DNA of 64,000 nucleotides from NCBI GenBank assembly GCA_022651005.1, contig JALCQD010000003.1:310001-374000 (forward strand), in the 5' to 3' direction. Positions 17,604 through 26,395 of this stretch are shown piece by piece. Below the pieces are notes generated by a model that was given only the letters and a program-made list of their open reading frames with translations, had not been told where the DNA came from and made no database searches. This DNA is from Bifidobacteriaceae bacterium. GTDB lineage: Bacteria > Actinomycetota > Actinomycetes > Actinomycetales > Bifidobacteriaceae. Position numbers and translations under genes: made by a program. Each line of letters starts with the position of its first letter. The first letter of the stretch is position 1.

Positions 17604-19178
17604 ATGGATACCATTCGACTTGATCCCAAAGATACGGTTGTCGTGGCGAGCCGCGATTTTTCCAAGGGCGACTCGGTTGAGGTAGAGGGGCTGGATTCCG
17701 CAGTAACGCTTCTCGATGACGTACAGCGCGGCCACAAGATCGCCATCCAAGATATCGGCGAGGGCGCGCAAATCATCAAGTATGGGTACTCCATCGGGCA
17801 CGCAAAGGCCGATATTCCAAAGGGCTCGTGGGTGCACACGCACAATTGCAAGTCGAATCTCGGGCCCGACCTTACCTACTCGTACGAGCCGGTAGATGAC
17901 CGCGTAAAGCCGGGATCGAAACTCACTGCTTCGGATGCGGGGGTGTCTCGTCGAACCTTCCAGGGATACCGCCGCTCCACGGGGAAGGTGGGTATTAGAA
18001 ATGATCTCTATATCGTTCCCACGGTCGGCTGCATCAATTCTCTGTGCGACAACATCGCTGCGAATTTCAAGGAGGCACACCCGGGGAACGGGTCGTTTGA
18101 CTCCGTGATTATTACGCACCACCCGTATGGCTGCTCGCAGCTGGGCGGCGATCACGAGATGACGAAGCGCCTGTTGCAGGACATTTCCACCCATGCCAAC
18201 GCGGGTGGAGTCCTCGTTGTGGGCTTGGGATGTGAAAACAACCAGATTGACGAGTTCGCGGCAGGACTGTCGTGTTGCGGCGAATCGGAAGACCCGGGGG
18301 AAGTCATACGAGACCTCAAGGATGGTCTCGTCTACGATGACGCCCGCGTGAAATTCATGGTGTGTCAGGAGTCGGATGATGAGTACGAGACGGCCGAGCA
18401 GCTGCTCGACGAGCTCAATTTGGCGGCGGCGCACGACCAGCGTGAGTCGATTCCCCTCAACGAGCTGACCGTTGGCGTCAAGTGTGGCGGCTCCGATGGC
18501 TTGTCTGGCGTTACCGCGAATCCGCTGGTTGGCAAGTTCGCGGAATTCCTGGTGCGCGAGGGCGGCAAGGTGGTGCTCACCGAGGTCCCCGAGATGTTTG
18601 GAGCCGAGCAGGTTCTCATGAGCCAGGCCAAGGATGAGAAGACGTTCACCGAGGTGGTCGATCTCATCAAGAACTTCAAGGATTACTTCCGCCGGTATCG
18701 TCAACCCATCGGCGAGAACCCCTCCCCGGGTAACAAAGCCGGTGGCATCACCACGCTGGAAGACAAGTCGCTGGGCTGCATCCGCAAGGGCGGCAAGTGC
18801 GAGGTCGTGGACGTGATTCCCTACGGCCATCCCGCCACGGAACCCGGCCTGACGCTCCTGCAGTCCCCGGGCAACGACTTGGTATCAAGCTCCGCGCTGG
18901 CGTCGGCCGGCTGCAACATCGTGCTCTTCACCACCGGGCGCGGAAACCCCTACGGCACGTATGTTCCCACTTTCAAGGTGGCAACAAACGAGCCATTGGT
19001 GCAGAAGCATTCCCGCTGGATTGACTTCAACGCGGGCCGGTTGCTCAATGAGTCGATGGACGAAGTGCTGCCTGATTTCATTGCCGATGTTCTCGAGGCG
19101 GTCAATGGCAAGACCACGCGGAACGAGGACTACGGCATGCACGAGATCGCAATTTTCAAGGATGGAATTACCGAATAA
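17604..19178 (+). CDS. uxaA: Altronate dehydratase
   Basis: A 524-residue full-length protein with both parts of the family. The N-terminal SAF domain (about 1-100) contains GHKIAIQDIGEGAQIIKYG and ends in the histidines of SWVHTHNCKSNL. The C-terminal dehydratase domain has GVRNDLYIVPTVGCINSL-like stretches, THHPYGCSQLGGDHE, VGLGCENNQIDEF, KCGGSDGLSGVTANPLVG and TTGRGNPYGTYVPT. Conserved Cys and His residues would bind the metal needed to dehydrate altronate to 2-keto-3-deoxygluconate. ATG at 17604 follows AGAGGAAG and the uxaB stop by 2 bp. A weak inverted repeat (19194-19221) without a U-run follows. Confidence 0.92.
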   Translation: MDTIRLDPKDTVVVASRDFSKGDSVEVEGLDSAVTLLDDVQRGHKIAIQDIGEGAQIIKYGYSIGHAKADIPKGSWVHTHNCKSNLGPDLTYSYEPVDDRVKPGSKLTASDAGVSRRTFQGYRRSTGKVGIRNDLYIVPTVGCINSLCDNIAANFKEAHPGNGSFDSVIITHHPYGCSQLGGDHEMTKRLLQDISTHANAGGVLVVGLGCENNQIDEFAAGLSCCGESEDPGEVIRDLKDGLVYDDARVKFMVCQESDDEYETAEQLLDELNLAAAHDQRESIPLNELTVGVKCGGSDGLSGVTANPLVGKFAEFLVREGGKVVLTEVPEMFGAEQVLMSQAKDEKTFTEVVDLIKNFKDYFRRYRQPIGENPSPGNKAGGITTLEDKSLGCIRKGGKCEVVDVIPYGHPATEPGLTLLQSPGNDLVSSSALASAGCNIVLFTTGRGNPYGTYVPTFKVATNEPLVQKHSRWIDFNAGRLLNESMDEVLPDFIADVLEAVNGKTTRNEDYGMHEIAIFKDGITE

Positions 19179-19279
19179 GGAGTGGCGGGAGAGGGCTTGG
19201 GGGTGTGGTGGCTCCCAAGCCGAGAAGCTGAATGACCTATACTGAGGCGAGACTGCTGCAGCGGAATTCGCCGATGAAT

Positions 19280-19297
19280 ATCTGTTGCCCAACAGAT
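19280..19297. promoter_or_regulatory. Palindrome before the uronate-cluster LacI gene
   Basis: ATCTGTT-GCCC-AACAGAT is a perfect 7+7 inverted repeat ending 16 nt before the LacI start codon. It is a good candidate autoregulatory operator. Its core (GTTG..CAAC) resembles the GCAAC-type sites elsewhere in the cluster. Confidence 0.5.
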
Positions 19298-19313
19298 GAT
19301 AGTGAGGATTCAC

Positions 19314-20318
19314 ATGAACCGAGCTTCCGCGAAGGTGACAATCCGTGATGTCGCACGCGTAGCGGATGTCTCCCCGTCCACCGTGTCGCGGGCGTTCTCG
19401 CGCCCGGACCGCGTCAGTGCCGAGACCACCAAACGCATTTTTAAAGTAGCGGACGAATTGGGCTACCACAGCGATCCGGTGGAAACCCGCCCCTCGCTGC
19501 GGCGCAAGGGTCTCGTTGCCATCATCGTTCCCGACATCGCCAACCAGTTCTTCTCGGACATCATTCGCAGCGTTCAGCGGGAATGCTTCAATCGCGGGGT
19601 GGGCCTCATCGTGTCCGAATCGCGGGAGAGCGCCTCGTGGGAACGCATGGCGTTCGACAAGGTGGTGCCCAACGCGGACGGCGTGATTCTCGCCTCGTCA
19701 CGAATGCCGGATGCCATGATTCGCAAGTGTGCACAGGCCAGGCCGCTCGTTGTGGTCAATCGCGTTGTGCGAGGCGTTCCGAGCATCGTGATCGATGTGC
19801 AGACCGGAGTGAAACAGGCGATTGATCATCTCGGTGCCGCCGGCTACAAGGAGCTGACGTATCTCGACGGACCGGCAAATTCGTGGTCCGTGGGCATGCG
19901 CTGGAAGGCGATCCATGCGGAGTGCGAGGCGCACGGGATTGAGGTTCAGCGCTTCTGGCCGGGATTGCCCACCTTCGAGGGCGGCTACGCCTTTGTGGAG
20001 AAGTATCTGCGGCACCCCACTGGAGCCGTGATTGCTCATAACGACATGATGGCGATTGGTTTCATCGCCGGCATGCGGAAGCGCGGCTTCGAATCGCCGC
20101 GCGATTATTCGATCATTGGGTTTGACGATGACATTGTGGGGCGCATCAGTGAGCCGTCGATTTCCAGCATTCACATGTCGCTGCCCAAGCTGGGGTCGCA
20201 GGCGGAGCGGCTGCTCATGCAGAGTATCGAACGCACGGGCGAGCCGCCGCTGCTGTCGATGATTCCCTCGTCGTTGATTGCGCGAGAGAGCACCGCGACT
20301 CGTTCTACGAAGCGCTAG
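19314..20318 (+). CDS. LacI family transcriptional regulator of the galacturonate cluster
   Basis: A 334-residue LacI protein. The helix-turn-helix and hinge lie at residues 6-60 (VTIRDVARVADVSPSTVSRA), followed by a periplasmic-binding-protein-like effector domain (LVAIIVPDIANQFFSDIIRS ... VIAHNDMMAIGFIAGM ... IIGFDDD). Lying between uxaA and uxaC it probably senses a uronate or a pathway intermediate such as KDG. Its operator may be the GCAAC-N3-TGGCAAC motif, the 19280 palindrome, or both. The start is ATG at 19314 (GTGAGG 6 nt upstream) rather than 19296, which falls inside the palindrome. Confidence 0.87.
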   Translation: MNRASAKVTIRDVARVADVSPSTVSRAFSRPDRVSAETTKRIFKVADELGYHSDPVETRPSLRRKGLVAIIVPDIANQFFSDIIRSVQRECFNRGVGLIVSESRESASWERMAFDKVVPNADGVILASSRMPDAMIRKCAQARPLVVVNRVVRGVPSIVIDVQTGVKQAIDHLGAAGYKELTYLDGPANSWSVGMRWKAIHAECEAHGIEVQRFWPGLPTFEGGYAFVEKYLRHPTGAVIAHNDMMAIGFIAGMRKRGFESPRDYSIIGFDDDIVGRISEPSISSIHMSLPKLGSQAERLLMQSIERTGEPPLLSMIPSSLIARESTATRSTKR

Positions 20319-20412
20319 CGCTCGCGGTAGGAGCGGTTGCGGGTGCGGTGCGGTGCGGCTGTGGGTTCGCGGGCCGCGTGCGGATAGAAGGCCCTGAGCC
20401 GCTTCACAGTGC

Positions 20413-20427
20413 GCAACCGTTGGCAAC
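20413..20427 (+). promoter_or_regulatory. Putative galacturonate-regulon operator, site 2 (before uxaC)
   Basis: GCAACCGTTGGCAAC differs at one position from the site at 23731 and fits GCAAC-N3-TGGCAAC. It lies 107 nt before uxaC. Confidence 0.6.
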
Positions 20428-20533
20428 AAGTGCCTTCTGGCCGGAGTCGGTTACATAGCATCGGTCATGTCAACGTTCACAAATACTGCCACCCAGGCAA
20501 TGACGCTAGGGATTGGCTGTGGGAGGATTGGAT

Positions 20534-21946
20534 ATGGAATTCCTCAATGATGACTACTTGCTGACGACTGAGCTCGCACAGGAGTTGTTTCACGGGTGTG
20601 CCGAGGGGCTGCCGGTAGTTGATTATCACTGCCACCTGCATCCCGAGGAAATATACAAGGATCCGAATTTCAAGGACATTATCGAGGCCTGGATCACCGA
20701 CGGTGATAATTACGGTGACCACTACAAGTGGCGCCTCATGCGTGCAAACGGTGTGCCGGAGGAGCTCATCACGGGGCACGGCGATCCGTGGGAGAAGTTC
20801 TTGGCTTTCGCCGGAACGATGGAGCGGGCCGCCGGAAGCCCGGTATTCCTGTGGACTCAGATGGAACTGCGCCGCTACTTCGGCATCAGCACTGTTCTCA
20901 ACACCCGCACTGCTCGCAGCATCTACGAACAGGCCAACGAGATGTTGGCGACTCCCGATTTCTCGCGACGCTCCCTCCTGCGCCGCATGGGAGTAGACAC
21001 CGTGTGCACCACTGACGATCCCATCGATAGCCTCAAGTATCACGAGCTGTTTGCCAAGGAAGGCGAGACCTTCCATATGATCCCGGCCTTCCGTCCGGAC
21101 ACGGCGTTGAGACCAGATCGTGCCGGATTCGCGGATTGGGTTGGCCAGCTCGAAGAGGTGAGCGGCAGCACCATTCATTCTTTCGAAGACCTCATGACGG
21201 CCCTCAGCCAGCGCATCGACTATTTCCACGCACATGGTGGCAGGCTATCGGATCACGCCATGGACGTGATGACATACGACGAGGCGACCCCCAGCGAGCT
21301 CAACGCGATTCTTGACAAGGCGCGCGCCCACAAGAACCTCACGCCCCTGGAGTTCTCGCAGTATCGCACGGCCCTCCTCCTGGGACTGATGCAGTGCTAC
21401 AGCGCCAAGGGATGGACCATGCAGATCCATCTGCACGCATTGCGCGATGTGAACGAGGAAGGCTACGAGGCGCACGGCCCGGACACAGGCTTCGACGCTC
21501 TCAACGATCGCCCCATCGCAGAGTCGCTGGGGAAGTTCCTCAATGCCGCCGCTCGCACCAACTCGGTGCCGAAGCTTCTGGTATATTCGCTCAATCCCAA
21601 CGATTACATGGCCATCTCCACCGTTGCCGGCAGCTTCGAGGGCGGCATGAAGCAGCGCCTCGCCCTTGGCAACGCGTGGTGGTTCAATGACACTCGCAAC
21701 GGCATTCGCCGCCAGCTTGAAGTGATGGCAGAGACGTCCCTGCTCGGCAACTTCGTTGGTATGACCACGGATTCTCGCAGCTTCCTCTCCTTCCCGAGGC
21801 ACGAGTACTTCCGCAGAATCCTCTGCGAGATGCTCGGTGAATGGGCATCCCGCGGCGAGCTGCCAGAGGATGCGGAGTTCCTGGATCCGCTGGTGCGCGA
21901 CATCTCGTTCAACAACGCGAAAGAGTTGTTTAGCGACGTGAAATGA
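20534..21946 (+). CDS. uxaC: Glucuronate/galacturonate isomerase
   Basis: A 470-residue member of the UxaC family (amidohydrolase-like barrel), the usual length. The metal-binding start is VVDYHCHLHPEEIYKD near residue 30. Other conserved pieces are YKWRLMRANGVPEELITG, TDDPIDSLKYH, MQIHLHALRDVN and GMTTDSRSFLSFPRHEYFRRILC. It converts D-galacturonate to D-tagaturonate and D-glucuronate to D-fructuronate. With uxaB and uxaA it completes the route to KDG. The start is ATG at 20534 behind GGGAGGA; the upstream in-frame TTG at 20513 lacks support. A shared operator motif lies upstream. Confidence 0.92.
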   Translation: MEFLNDDYLLTTELAQELFHGCAEGLPVVDYHCHLHPEEIYKDPNFKDIIEAWITDGDNYGDHYKWRLMRANGVPEELITGHGDPWEKFLAFAGTMERAAGSPVFLWTQMELRRYFGISTVLNTRTARSIYEQANEMLATPDFSRRSLLRRMGVDTVCTTDDPIDSLKYHELFAKEGETFHMIPAFRPDTALRPDRAGFADWVGQLEEVSGSTIHSFEDLMTALSQRIDYFHAHGGRLSDHAMDVMTYDEATPSELNAILDKARAHKNLTPLEFSQYRTALLLGLMQCYSAKGWTMQIHLHALRDVNEEGYEAHGPDTGFDALNDRPIAESLGKFLNAAARTNSVPKLLVYSLNPNDYMAISTVAGSFEGGMKQRLALGNAWWFNDTRNGIRRQLEVMAETSLLGNFVGMTTDSRSFLSFPRHEYFRRILCEMLGEWASRGELPEDAEFLDPLVRDISFNNAKELFSDVK

Positions 21947-22035
21947 AGCGGCAAATAACCGCTGGCACAAGGCGCCGTCCGTAACCGCGGCGTTGAAGGC
22001 AATGAGCAGTCTTGGCAGTGCGCAAAAGGAGTGAC

Positions 22036-23625
22036 ATGGAAGCGTTTATTCAGAATCCCGTCCTGCGGGGTTTCAATCCAGACCCCATGATGTTTAAAGA
22101 TGACGAAAAGTATTACATAGTCGTCTCCACTTTCGAGTGGCTACCAGGGCTGCGAGTTTTCTCCTCGGAAGATTTGGTGACCTGGAAGTACGAGACATCG
22201 ATTCTGGGACCCGACAGCGGCGTGGATTTGCGAGGGAATCAGATTTGTTGTTCCATCTGGGCTCCCCACGCCAGCTATCACAACGGTAAGTACTACGTGG
22301 TGTACACCAATGTGAATCAGACGAAGGTTCCCTACAAGGACGTGGATAATTTCGTTATTACGGCGGATAGTATCCACGGACCGTGGAGCGAGCCCACCTA
22401 TATCAATAGCTCGGGGTTTGATCCCTCGCTCTTCTTCGACGACGACGGTTCGGCATACTTCCTCAACGAAATCTGGGATTATCGGCTGTCCACGCACAAT
22501 AAATCTGCGGGCGTCGTGATGCAGAAGATCAACCCCGATACATTCGAATTACTGGGAGAGCCGCGCAAGATCTTCGACGGCACCGAGGCTCAGAAGACCG
22601 AAGCGCCGCAGATTTACAAGCGCAATGGCTACTATTACCTCTTCACTGCTGAGGGTGGGACCGAGCTCGGGCACCAGGAAACGGTTGCTCGGAGTCGTGA
22701 CATTTGGGGGCCGTATGAAGTGGATCCGAACACTCCGCTGATTACGGCAAGCGACGATCCCTCCTTGCCGTTGCAATGCTGCGGGCACACAAGCCTCGTA
22801 GAGACGGATGGCGGAGAGTGGTACATCGCACATCTGTGCACGCGGCCGCTGCCGGGTGGGTCCTCGCTTTTGGGACGCGAAACGGCGCTGCAGAAGGTCG
22901 AGTGGACGCAGGATGACTGGTTGCGTCTTGCTCAAGGAGGGCACCATCCGCTGCTGAAGGTAGAGGCGCCGGCAGGCTCCAGGCAACAGGACTCTCAGCA
23001 ACAAGGGTCAGGTGAAGATGCTTTCGGATCGTTCGCTGATTCGCTTACGCGGGAGGAACTCGACACAGAGCGGTGGAGCGTTCTGCGCAAGTTCCCGGAT
23101 GCGAGCTGGCTGAGGACGTCGCCTGATGGCTTGGAAATCGGCGGCGGGCAATCTCCGCAATCTGCCTTCGATCAACACATTGTGGCGACGAGGCAGACAG
23201 CCTTCCATTGCAGGGCTTCGGTTGATATGGAGTATGAGCCGCAGAGTTATTTGCAGCTTGCGGGGATGTCGCTTTATCTCGACATTGCCAACTATGTGCT
23301 GTTTATGGTGACTGCCGACGATTCAGGTTCGCCCGTTGTTGTGCTTCAGCAGTGTGTTGCAGGAGACTTTACTGAGCTTGCGCGGATCCCGGTGGATTCG
23401 GGGACAGCGAAGTATCGGCTTGCGATTGAGCTGGCGAATAATGACGCGCATTGCGAGATTGTGGAGGCGGGAAAGCCGGATCGCCGCAAGGCAGTAGGCA
23501 ATGTGGGTATCGCCTTCCTCTCGGGAGGGTTCACTGGTAATTTCATTGGCCTGGACGCCATCGATATGTACCGGCGTAACAGCTCGGCGGCGCGATTTAC
23601 GAACTTTGAATATGAAGTGTTGTGA
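22036..23625 (+). CDS. Glycoside hydrolase family 43 (beta-xylosidase/arabinofuranosidase type)
   Basis: A 529-residue intracellular enzyme with no signal peptide. The five-bladed propeller covers about residues 5-305, with the three acids in GFNPDPMM (base), SGFDPSLFFDDDG and TEAPQIYKRNGYYYLF (acid). A C-terminal concanavalin-like domain of the GH43 C2 type follows from about 330. Short repeats rich in Gln and Ser link the two. This layout is typical of enzymes acting on xylo- or arabino-oligosaccharides. In a pectin cluster it may trim arabinose or xylose side chains from imported oligomers. ATG at 22036 has AGGAG 5 nt upstream. It follows uxaC by 89 bp. Confidence 0.85.
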   Translation: MEAFIQNPVLRGFNPDPMMFKDDEKYYIVVSTFEWLPGLRVFSSEDLVTWKYETSILGPDSGVDLRGNQICCSIWAPHASYHNGKYYVVYTNVNQTKVPYKDVDNFVITADSIHGPWSEPTYINSSGFDPSLFFDDDGSAYFLNEIWDYRLSTHNKSAGVVMQKINPDTFELLGEPRKIFDGTEAQKTEAPQIYKRNGYYYLFTAEGGTELGHQETVARSRDIWGPYEVDPNTPLITASDDPSLPLQCCGHTSLVETDGGEWYIAHLCTRPLPGGSSLLGRETALQKVEWTQDDWLRLAQGGHHPLLKVEAPAGSRQQDSQQQGSGEDAFGSFADSLTREELDTERWSVLRKFPDASWLRTSPDGLEIGGGQSPQSAFDQHIVATRQTAFHCRASVDMEYEPQSYLQLAGMSLYLDIANYVLFMVTADDSGSPVVVLQQCVAGDFTELARIPVDSGTAKYRLAIELANNDAHCEIVEAGKPDRRKAVGNVGIAFLSGGFTGNFIGLDAIDMYRRNSSAARFTNFEYEVL

Positions 23626-23730
23626 TCTTCATTTTCTCCTATTTTATTAAGTCTTTGGCACCCGGAAAACGAAAGGAGACCTGACGCGTATAGAGGGGTG
23701 TGTAACCGAATTTTAATGACTTGTGACATG

Positions 23731-23745
23731 GCAACTGTTGGCAAC
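23731..23745 (+). promoter_or_regulatory. Putative galacturonate-regulon operator, site 3 (before the ABC transporter)
   Basis: GCAACTGTTGGCAAC fits GCAAC-N3-TGGCAAC. A further imperfect half, TGGCAATGTTGCC (23749-23761), follows at once, so this may be a double site. It lies 221 nt before the binding-protein gene. Confidence 0.6.
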
Positions 23746-23884
23746 GAATGGCAATGTTGCCTACGTCACAACTGATACTAAATAACAACGGGATGTACCG
23801 GTAATTATGGGATAAAGCATCACGAAAAACTTCAAAAAAGATGTTTTGAGTGGTTCCCGAAAATTTCATAGTTTCTGGTCGGGT

Positions 23885-23896
23885 GTCAGCGCTGAC
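23885..23896. promoter_or_regulatory. Perfect palindrome GTCAGCGCTGAC, cre-like
   Basis: A 12-bp palindrome with a central CG. The stretch TGTCAGCGCTGACG matches the cre/LacI-type consensus TGWNANCGNTNWCA at 13 of 14 positions. It lies 70 nt before the binding-protein start and suggests catabolite or LacI-type control of the transporter. Confidence 0.45.
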
Positions 23897-23965
23897 GCTC
23901 GTTTTGCAAGCGAACAAGAACGTCTCGAATATCTGTTCATTTTTTAATGAGGAAAGGTGAACCTT

Positions 23966-25357
23966 ATGAAGGGGATAATCAAACCCGTAGTGGCGGCACT
24001 TGCTTCCGTCGCAACCCTAATGTCAATGGCAGCGTGTGGCGGTTCCTCGTCAGGCTCTTCATCGACGACGAAAGAATCGTCCGGTATCAGCATGGATGAT
24101 GTCAATGCTTCGCTGAAGAGCGACAAAGATATCACTTTGAACTTCTGGACGTGGCGTGACGATATCGAGCAGGCGAGCATTGATGCTTTCCAGGCTAAGT
24201 ATCCGCACATCAAGATAAAAGTAACGCAGACAGGCGCTGCTTCCGATCACTACACGAAGTTCCAGAACGTTGTGAAGTCAGGTAAGGGAATTCCTGATCT
24301 TGTGCAGCTCGAGTATGACTACTTGCCCCAGTACGCTGTTACTGGCTCGTTGCTGAATTTCTCTTCAGACACTATTGAGTCCGATATGGGCAAACTCTAT
24401 AACGATGCCGCATGGGAAGACGTTCACGTAGCAAATGGCCTGTATGGAGTTCCGCTTGATCAGGGTCCAGAGGCGTTTTTCTGGCGTCATGATGTTCTTG
24501 ATAAGTACAATCTCAAGATTCCTACCACTTGGAAGGAATTCGAGGAGACTGGCATCAAGCTTCACAAGGCAGATCCCAGCAAGTACATGGGCTTCATTGA
24601 CACCACGGATGTCCGTTACCTTGCGTCCATCATCCGCCAGTCGGGTGCAATTCCGTGGAAGGTCAGCGGTGTTCAAAACGTCAATCTCAATATGACGGAT
24701 GATCAGGTCAAGGAATCGGTTGATTTCGTTCAGAAGCTTATCGACGAGGATGTTCTTGAGCCTGTGGCCAATAAGAGCGATGAATACAATCGTGGATTCG
24801 CAAAGGGACGTTGGGCAGTTCAGTTTGATGGCTGCTGGAAGGGTACGTCGTTCGAGCAGCAGCAGCCTTCTCTGAAGGGGAAGATGGAAGTCACGCTTCC
24901 TCCTTCGTGGGGCAGCGGAACAGACGATTTGAAGACTGCTGAAATCGGTGGCTCTCTCATTTCCGTAACGTCTGCTACTTCCAAGGAGAAGCGGGCGGCT
25001 GCAATTGCCTTCATCAACTGGATGAGCTCCGACCAGGATTCCATTGATCTCTTCCAGAAGACCGGAAGCTTCTTCAACGCTGCAAAGTCCTTCCAGGAGG
25101 ATGAGTCTATGGCGTCGGTGAAGAATGAATACTTCGGTGGTCAAGAGGTCAATAAGGTCTTCTTCGAATCTGCCGCAAAGCTCAGCTCGGGATGGTCCGT
25201 GCTGCCGTTCAACTCGCAATATGCCACAACATTCAAGGATTTGGTTGTTCCTGAAATGAAGAAGGGTGGAGATCTGTTCAGCAAGTTTGCTGATTGGCAG
25301 TCCAACCTCAAGACATATGCCGAGGGTCAGGGCTTCAAGATCACTACAAATAGCTGA
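23966..25357 (+). CDS. Sugar ABC transporter substrate-binding lipoprotein
   Basis: A 463-residue extracellular solute-binding protein of family 1. The lipoprotein signal runs to the lipobox MSMAACGG, with Cys at about residue 24, so the mature protein would be anchored in the outer leaflet of the membrane. A Ser/Gly/Thr linker follows. The binding fold opens with ITLNFWTWRDDIEQASIDAF and contains YGVPLDQGPEAFFWRHD and FNSQYATTFKDLV, typical of the oligosaccharide-binding group. Given the neighbours, the ligand is probably an oligogalacturonide or arabino-oligosaccharide. The start at 23966 follows AGGAAAGG. Codon use is visibly AT-richer than in the core genes. Confidence 0.88.
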   Translation: MKGIIKPVVAALASVATLMSMAACGGSSSGSSSTTKESSGISMDDVNASLKSDKDITLNFWTWRDDIEQASIDAFQAKYPHIKIKVTQTGAASDHYTKFQNVVKSGKGIPDLVQLEYDYLPQYAVTGSLLNFSSDTIESDMGKLYNDAAWEDVHVANGLYGVPLDQGPEAFFWRHDVLDKYNLKIPTTWKEFEETGIKLHKADPSKYMGFIDTTDVRYLASIIRQSGAIPWKVSGVQNVNLNMTDDQVKESVDFVQKLIDEDVLEPVANKSDEYNRGFAKGRWAVQFDGCWKGTSFEQQQPSLKGKMEVTLPPSWGSGTDDLKTAEIGGSLISVTSATSKEKRAAAIAFINWMSSDQDSIDLFQKTGSFFNAAKSFQEDESMASVKNEYFGGQEVNKVFFESAAKLSSGWSVLPFNSQYATTFKDLVVPEMKKGGDLFSKFADWQSNLKTYAEGQGFKITTNS

Positions 25358-25381
25358 TTAATCCGGTAGGTCCTCACACAG

Positions 25382-25416
25382 AGTGGCCGGAGCAATGAAA
25401 AGGTGTTCCGGCCACT
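25382..25416 (+). terminator. Intergenic hairpin between binding protein and permease genes
   Basis: A 13-bp stem (25382-25394 with 25404-25416, one wobble) and a 9-nt loop, without a U-run. Such hairpins often allow partial read-through, so that the binding protein is made in excess over the permeases. Confidence 0.7.
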
Positions 25417-25442
25417 TCCAAGTCTTTTGAAAGGAGAGTCCA

Positions 25443-26393
25443 ATGACAGCTGTAACTGCAGGTCACGTTGGTCGCAAAGCAGCGGTCACGTCTTCGAAAT
25501 CTCAAATGCCAGATGGGCTGAGAAAAGAAAAACGACATTATATCGGAATGATTTATTGCTTGCCGTATGTAGTGGTGTTCTTCTGCGGAACTATTCTTCC
25601 CATGTTCTACGCGTTTTATCTCAGTCTTTATAAAGAGCAGATGATTGGTGGGGATCAGTTCGCAGGTATTGATAACTTCGTGCGAGCGATCAAAGATCCC
25701 TTGTTGTGGAATGGCTTTGGACGAGTCTCGCTGTATGCGCTCATCCAGGTTCCTCTCATGCTGATCCTCTCTCTCACGGCAGCACTGATGCTTGATTCCC
25801 AACGTATTAAGCATGTTGCACTGCCCCGAATTCTGCTGTTCCTTCCCTATGCTGTTCCAAGTGTTGTTGCGTCATTGATGTGGGGCTACATTTACGGTGG
25901 CGATTACGGACTTTTCGGCCAGCTCTTCAAGCTATTTGGCTTGAGCGCCCCGGATATGTTCTCACAGAAGTTCATGCTTGCCTCCATGATGAATATTGGT
26001 ACGTGGATCTACATGGGCTACAACATGCTGATCTTCTACTCCGCATTGCGTGCGTTGCCTGAAGAAATGTATGAATCCGGCAGGGTGGACGGCGCATCTG
26101 AATTCCGTATTGCATGGTCAATAAAGATCCCTCAGATCAAGGGTTCGATTATTATGACTCTGCTCTTCTCGGTCATCGGGTCGTACCAGCTCTTCAATGA
26201 GCCCAGTACTTTGCAGATTCTTGCACCTCAGACTGTCACCAGTTACTACACGCCGAATCTCTATACATATAGCCTCGCGTTCAACGGGCAAGATGTGAAT
26301 TATGCGGCAGCAGTTTCTTTGATTGTTGGACTTTTCACCATGATCATCGTGGCGATTGTGAAACTGGTCGGTAATCGTTGGGAGAGGAAGTAA
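25443..26393 (+). CDS. Sugar ABC transporter permease (MalF type)
   Basis: A 316-residue inner-membrane permease with six predicted helices. The EAA loop that contacts the ATPase reads EMYESGRVDGASEFRIAWSIKIP near residues 205-225. The protein pairs with the permease encoded 2 bp downstream to form the channel. No ATP-binding subunit gene is nearby, so a shared MsmK-type ATPase encoded elsewhere is the likely partner. ATG at 25443 has GAAAGGAGAG upstream. Confidence 0.9.
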   Translation: MTAVTAGHVGRKAAVTSSKSQMPDGLRKEKRHYIGMIYCLPYVVVFFCGTILPMFYAFYLSLYKEQMIGGDQFAGIDNFVRAIKDPLLWNGFGRVSLYALIQVPLMLILSLTAALMLDSQRIKHVALPRILLFLPYAVPSVVASLMWGYIYGGDYGLFGQLFKLFGLSAPDMFSQKFMLASMMNIGTWIYMGYNMLIFYSALRALPEEMYESGRVDGASEFRIAWSIKIPQIKGSIIMTLLFSVIGSYQLFNEPSTLQILAPQTVTSYYTPNLYTYSLAFNGQDVNYAAAVSLIVGLFTMIIVAIVKLVGNRWERK

Positions 26394-26395
26394 TA

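Noticed and set aside
19194..19221. Hairpin after uxaA considered as terminator
   Set aside because: An 8-bp stem without any U-run, so too weak to list as a terminator.
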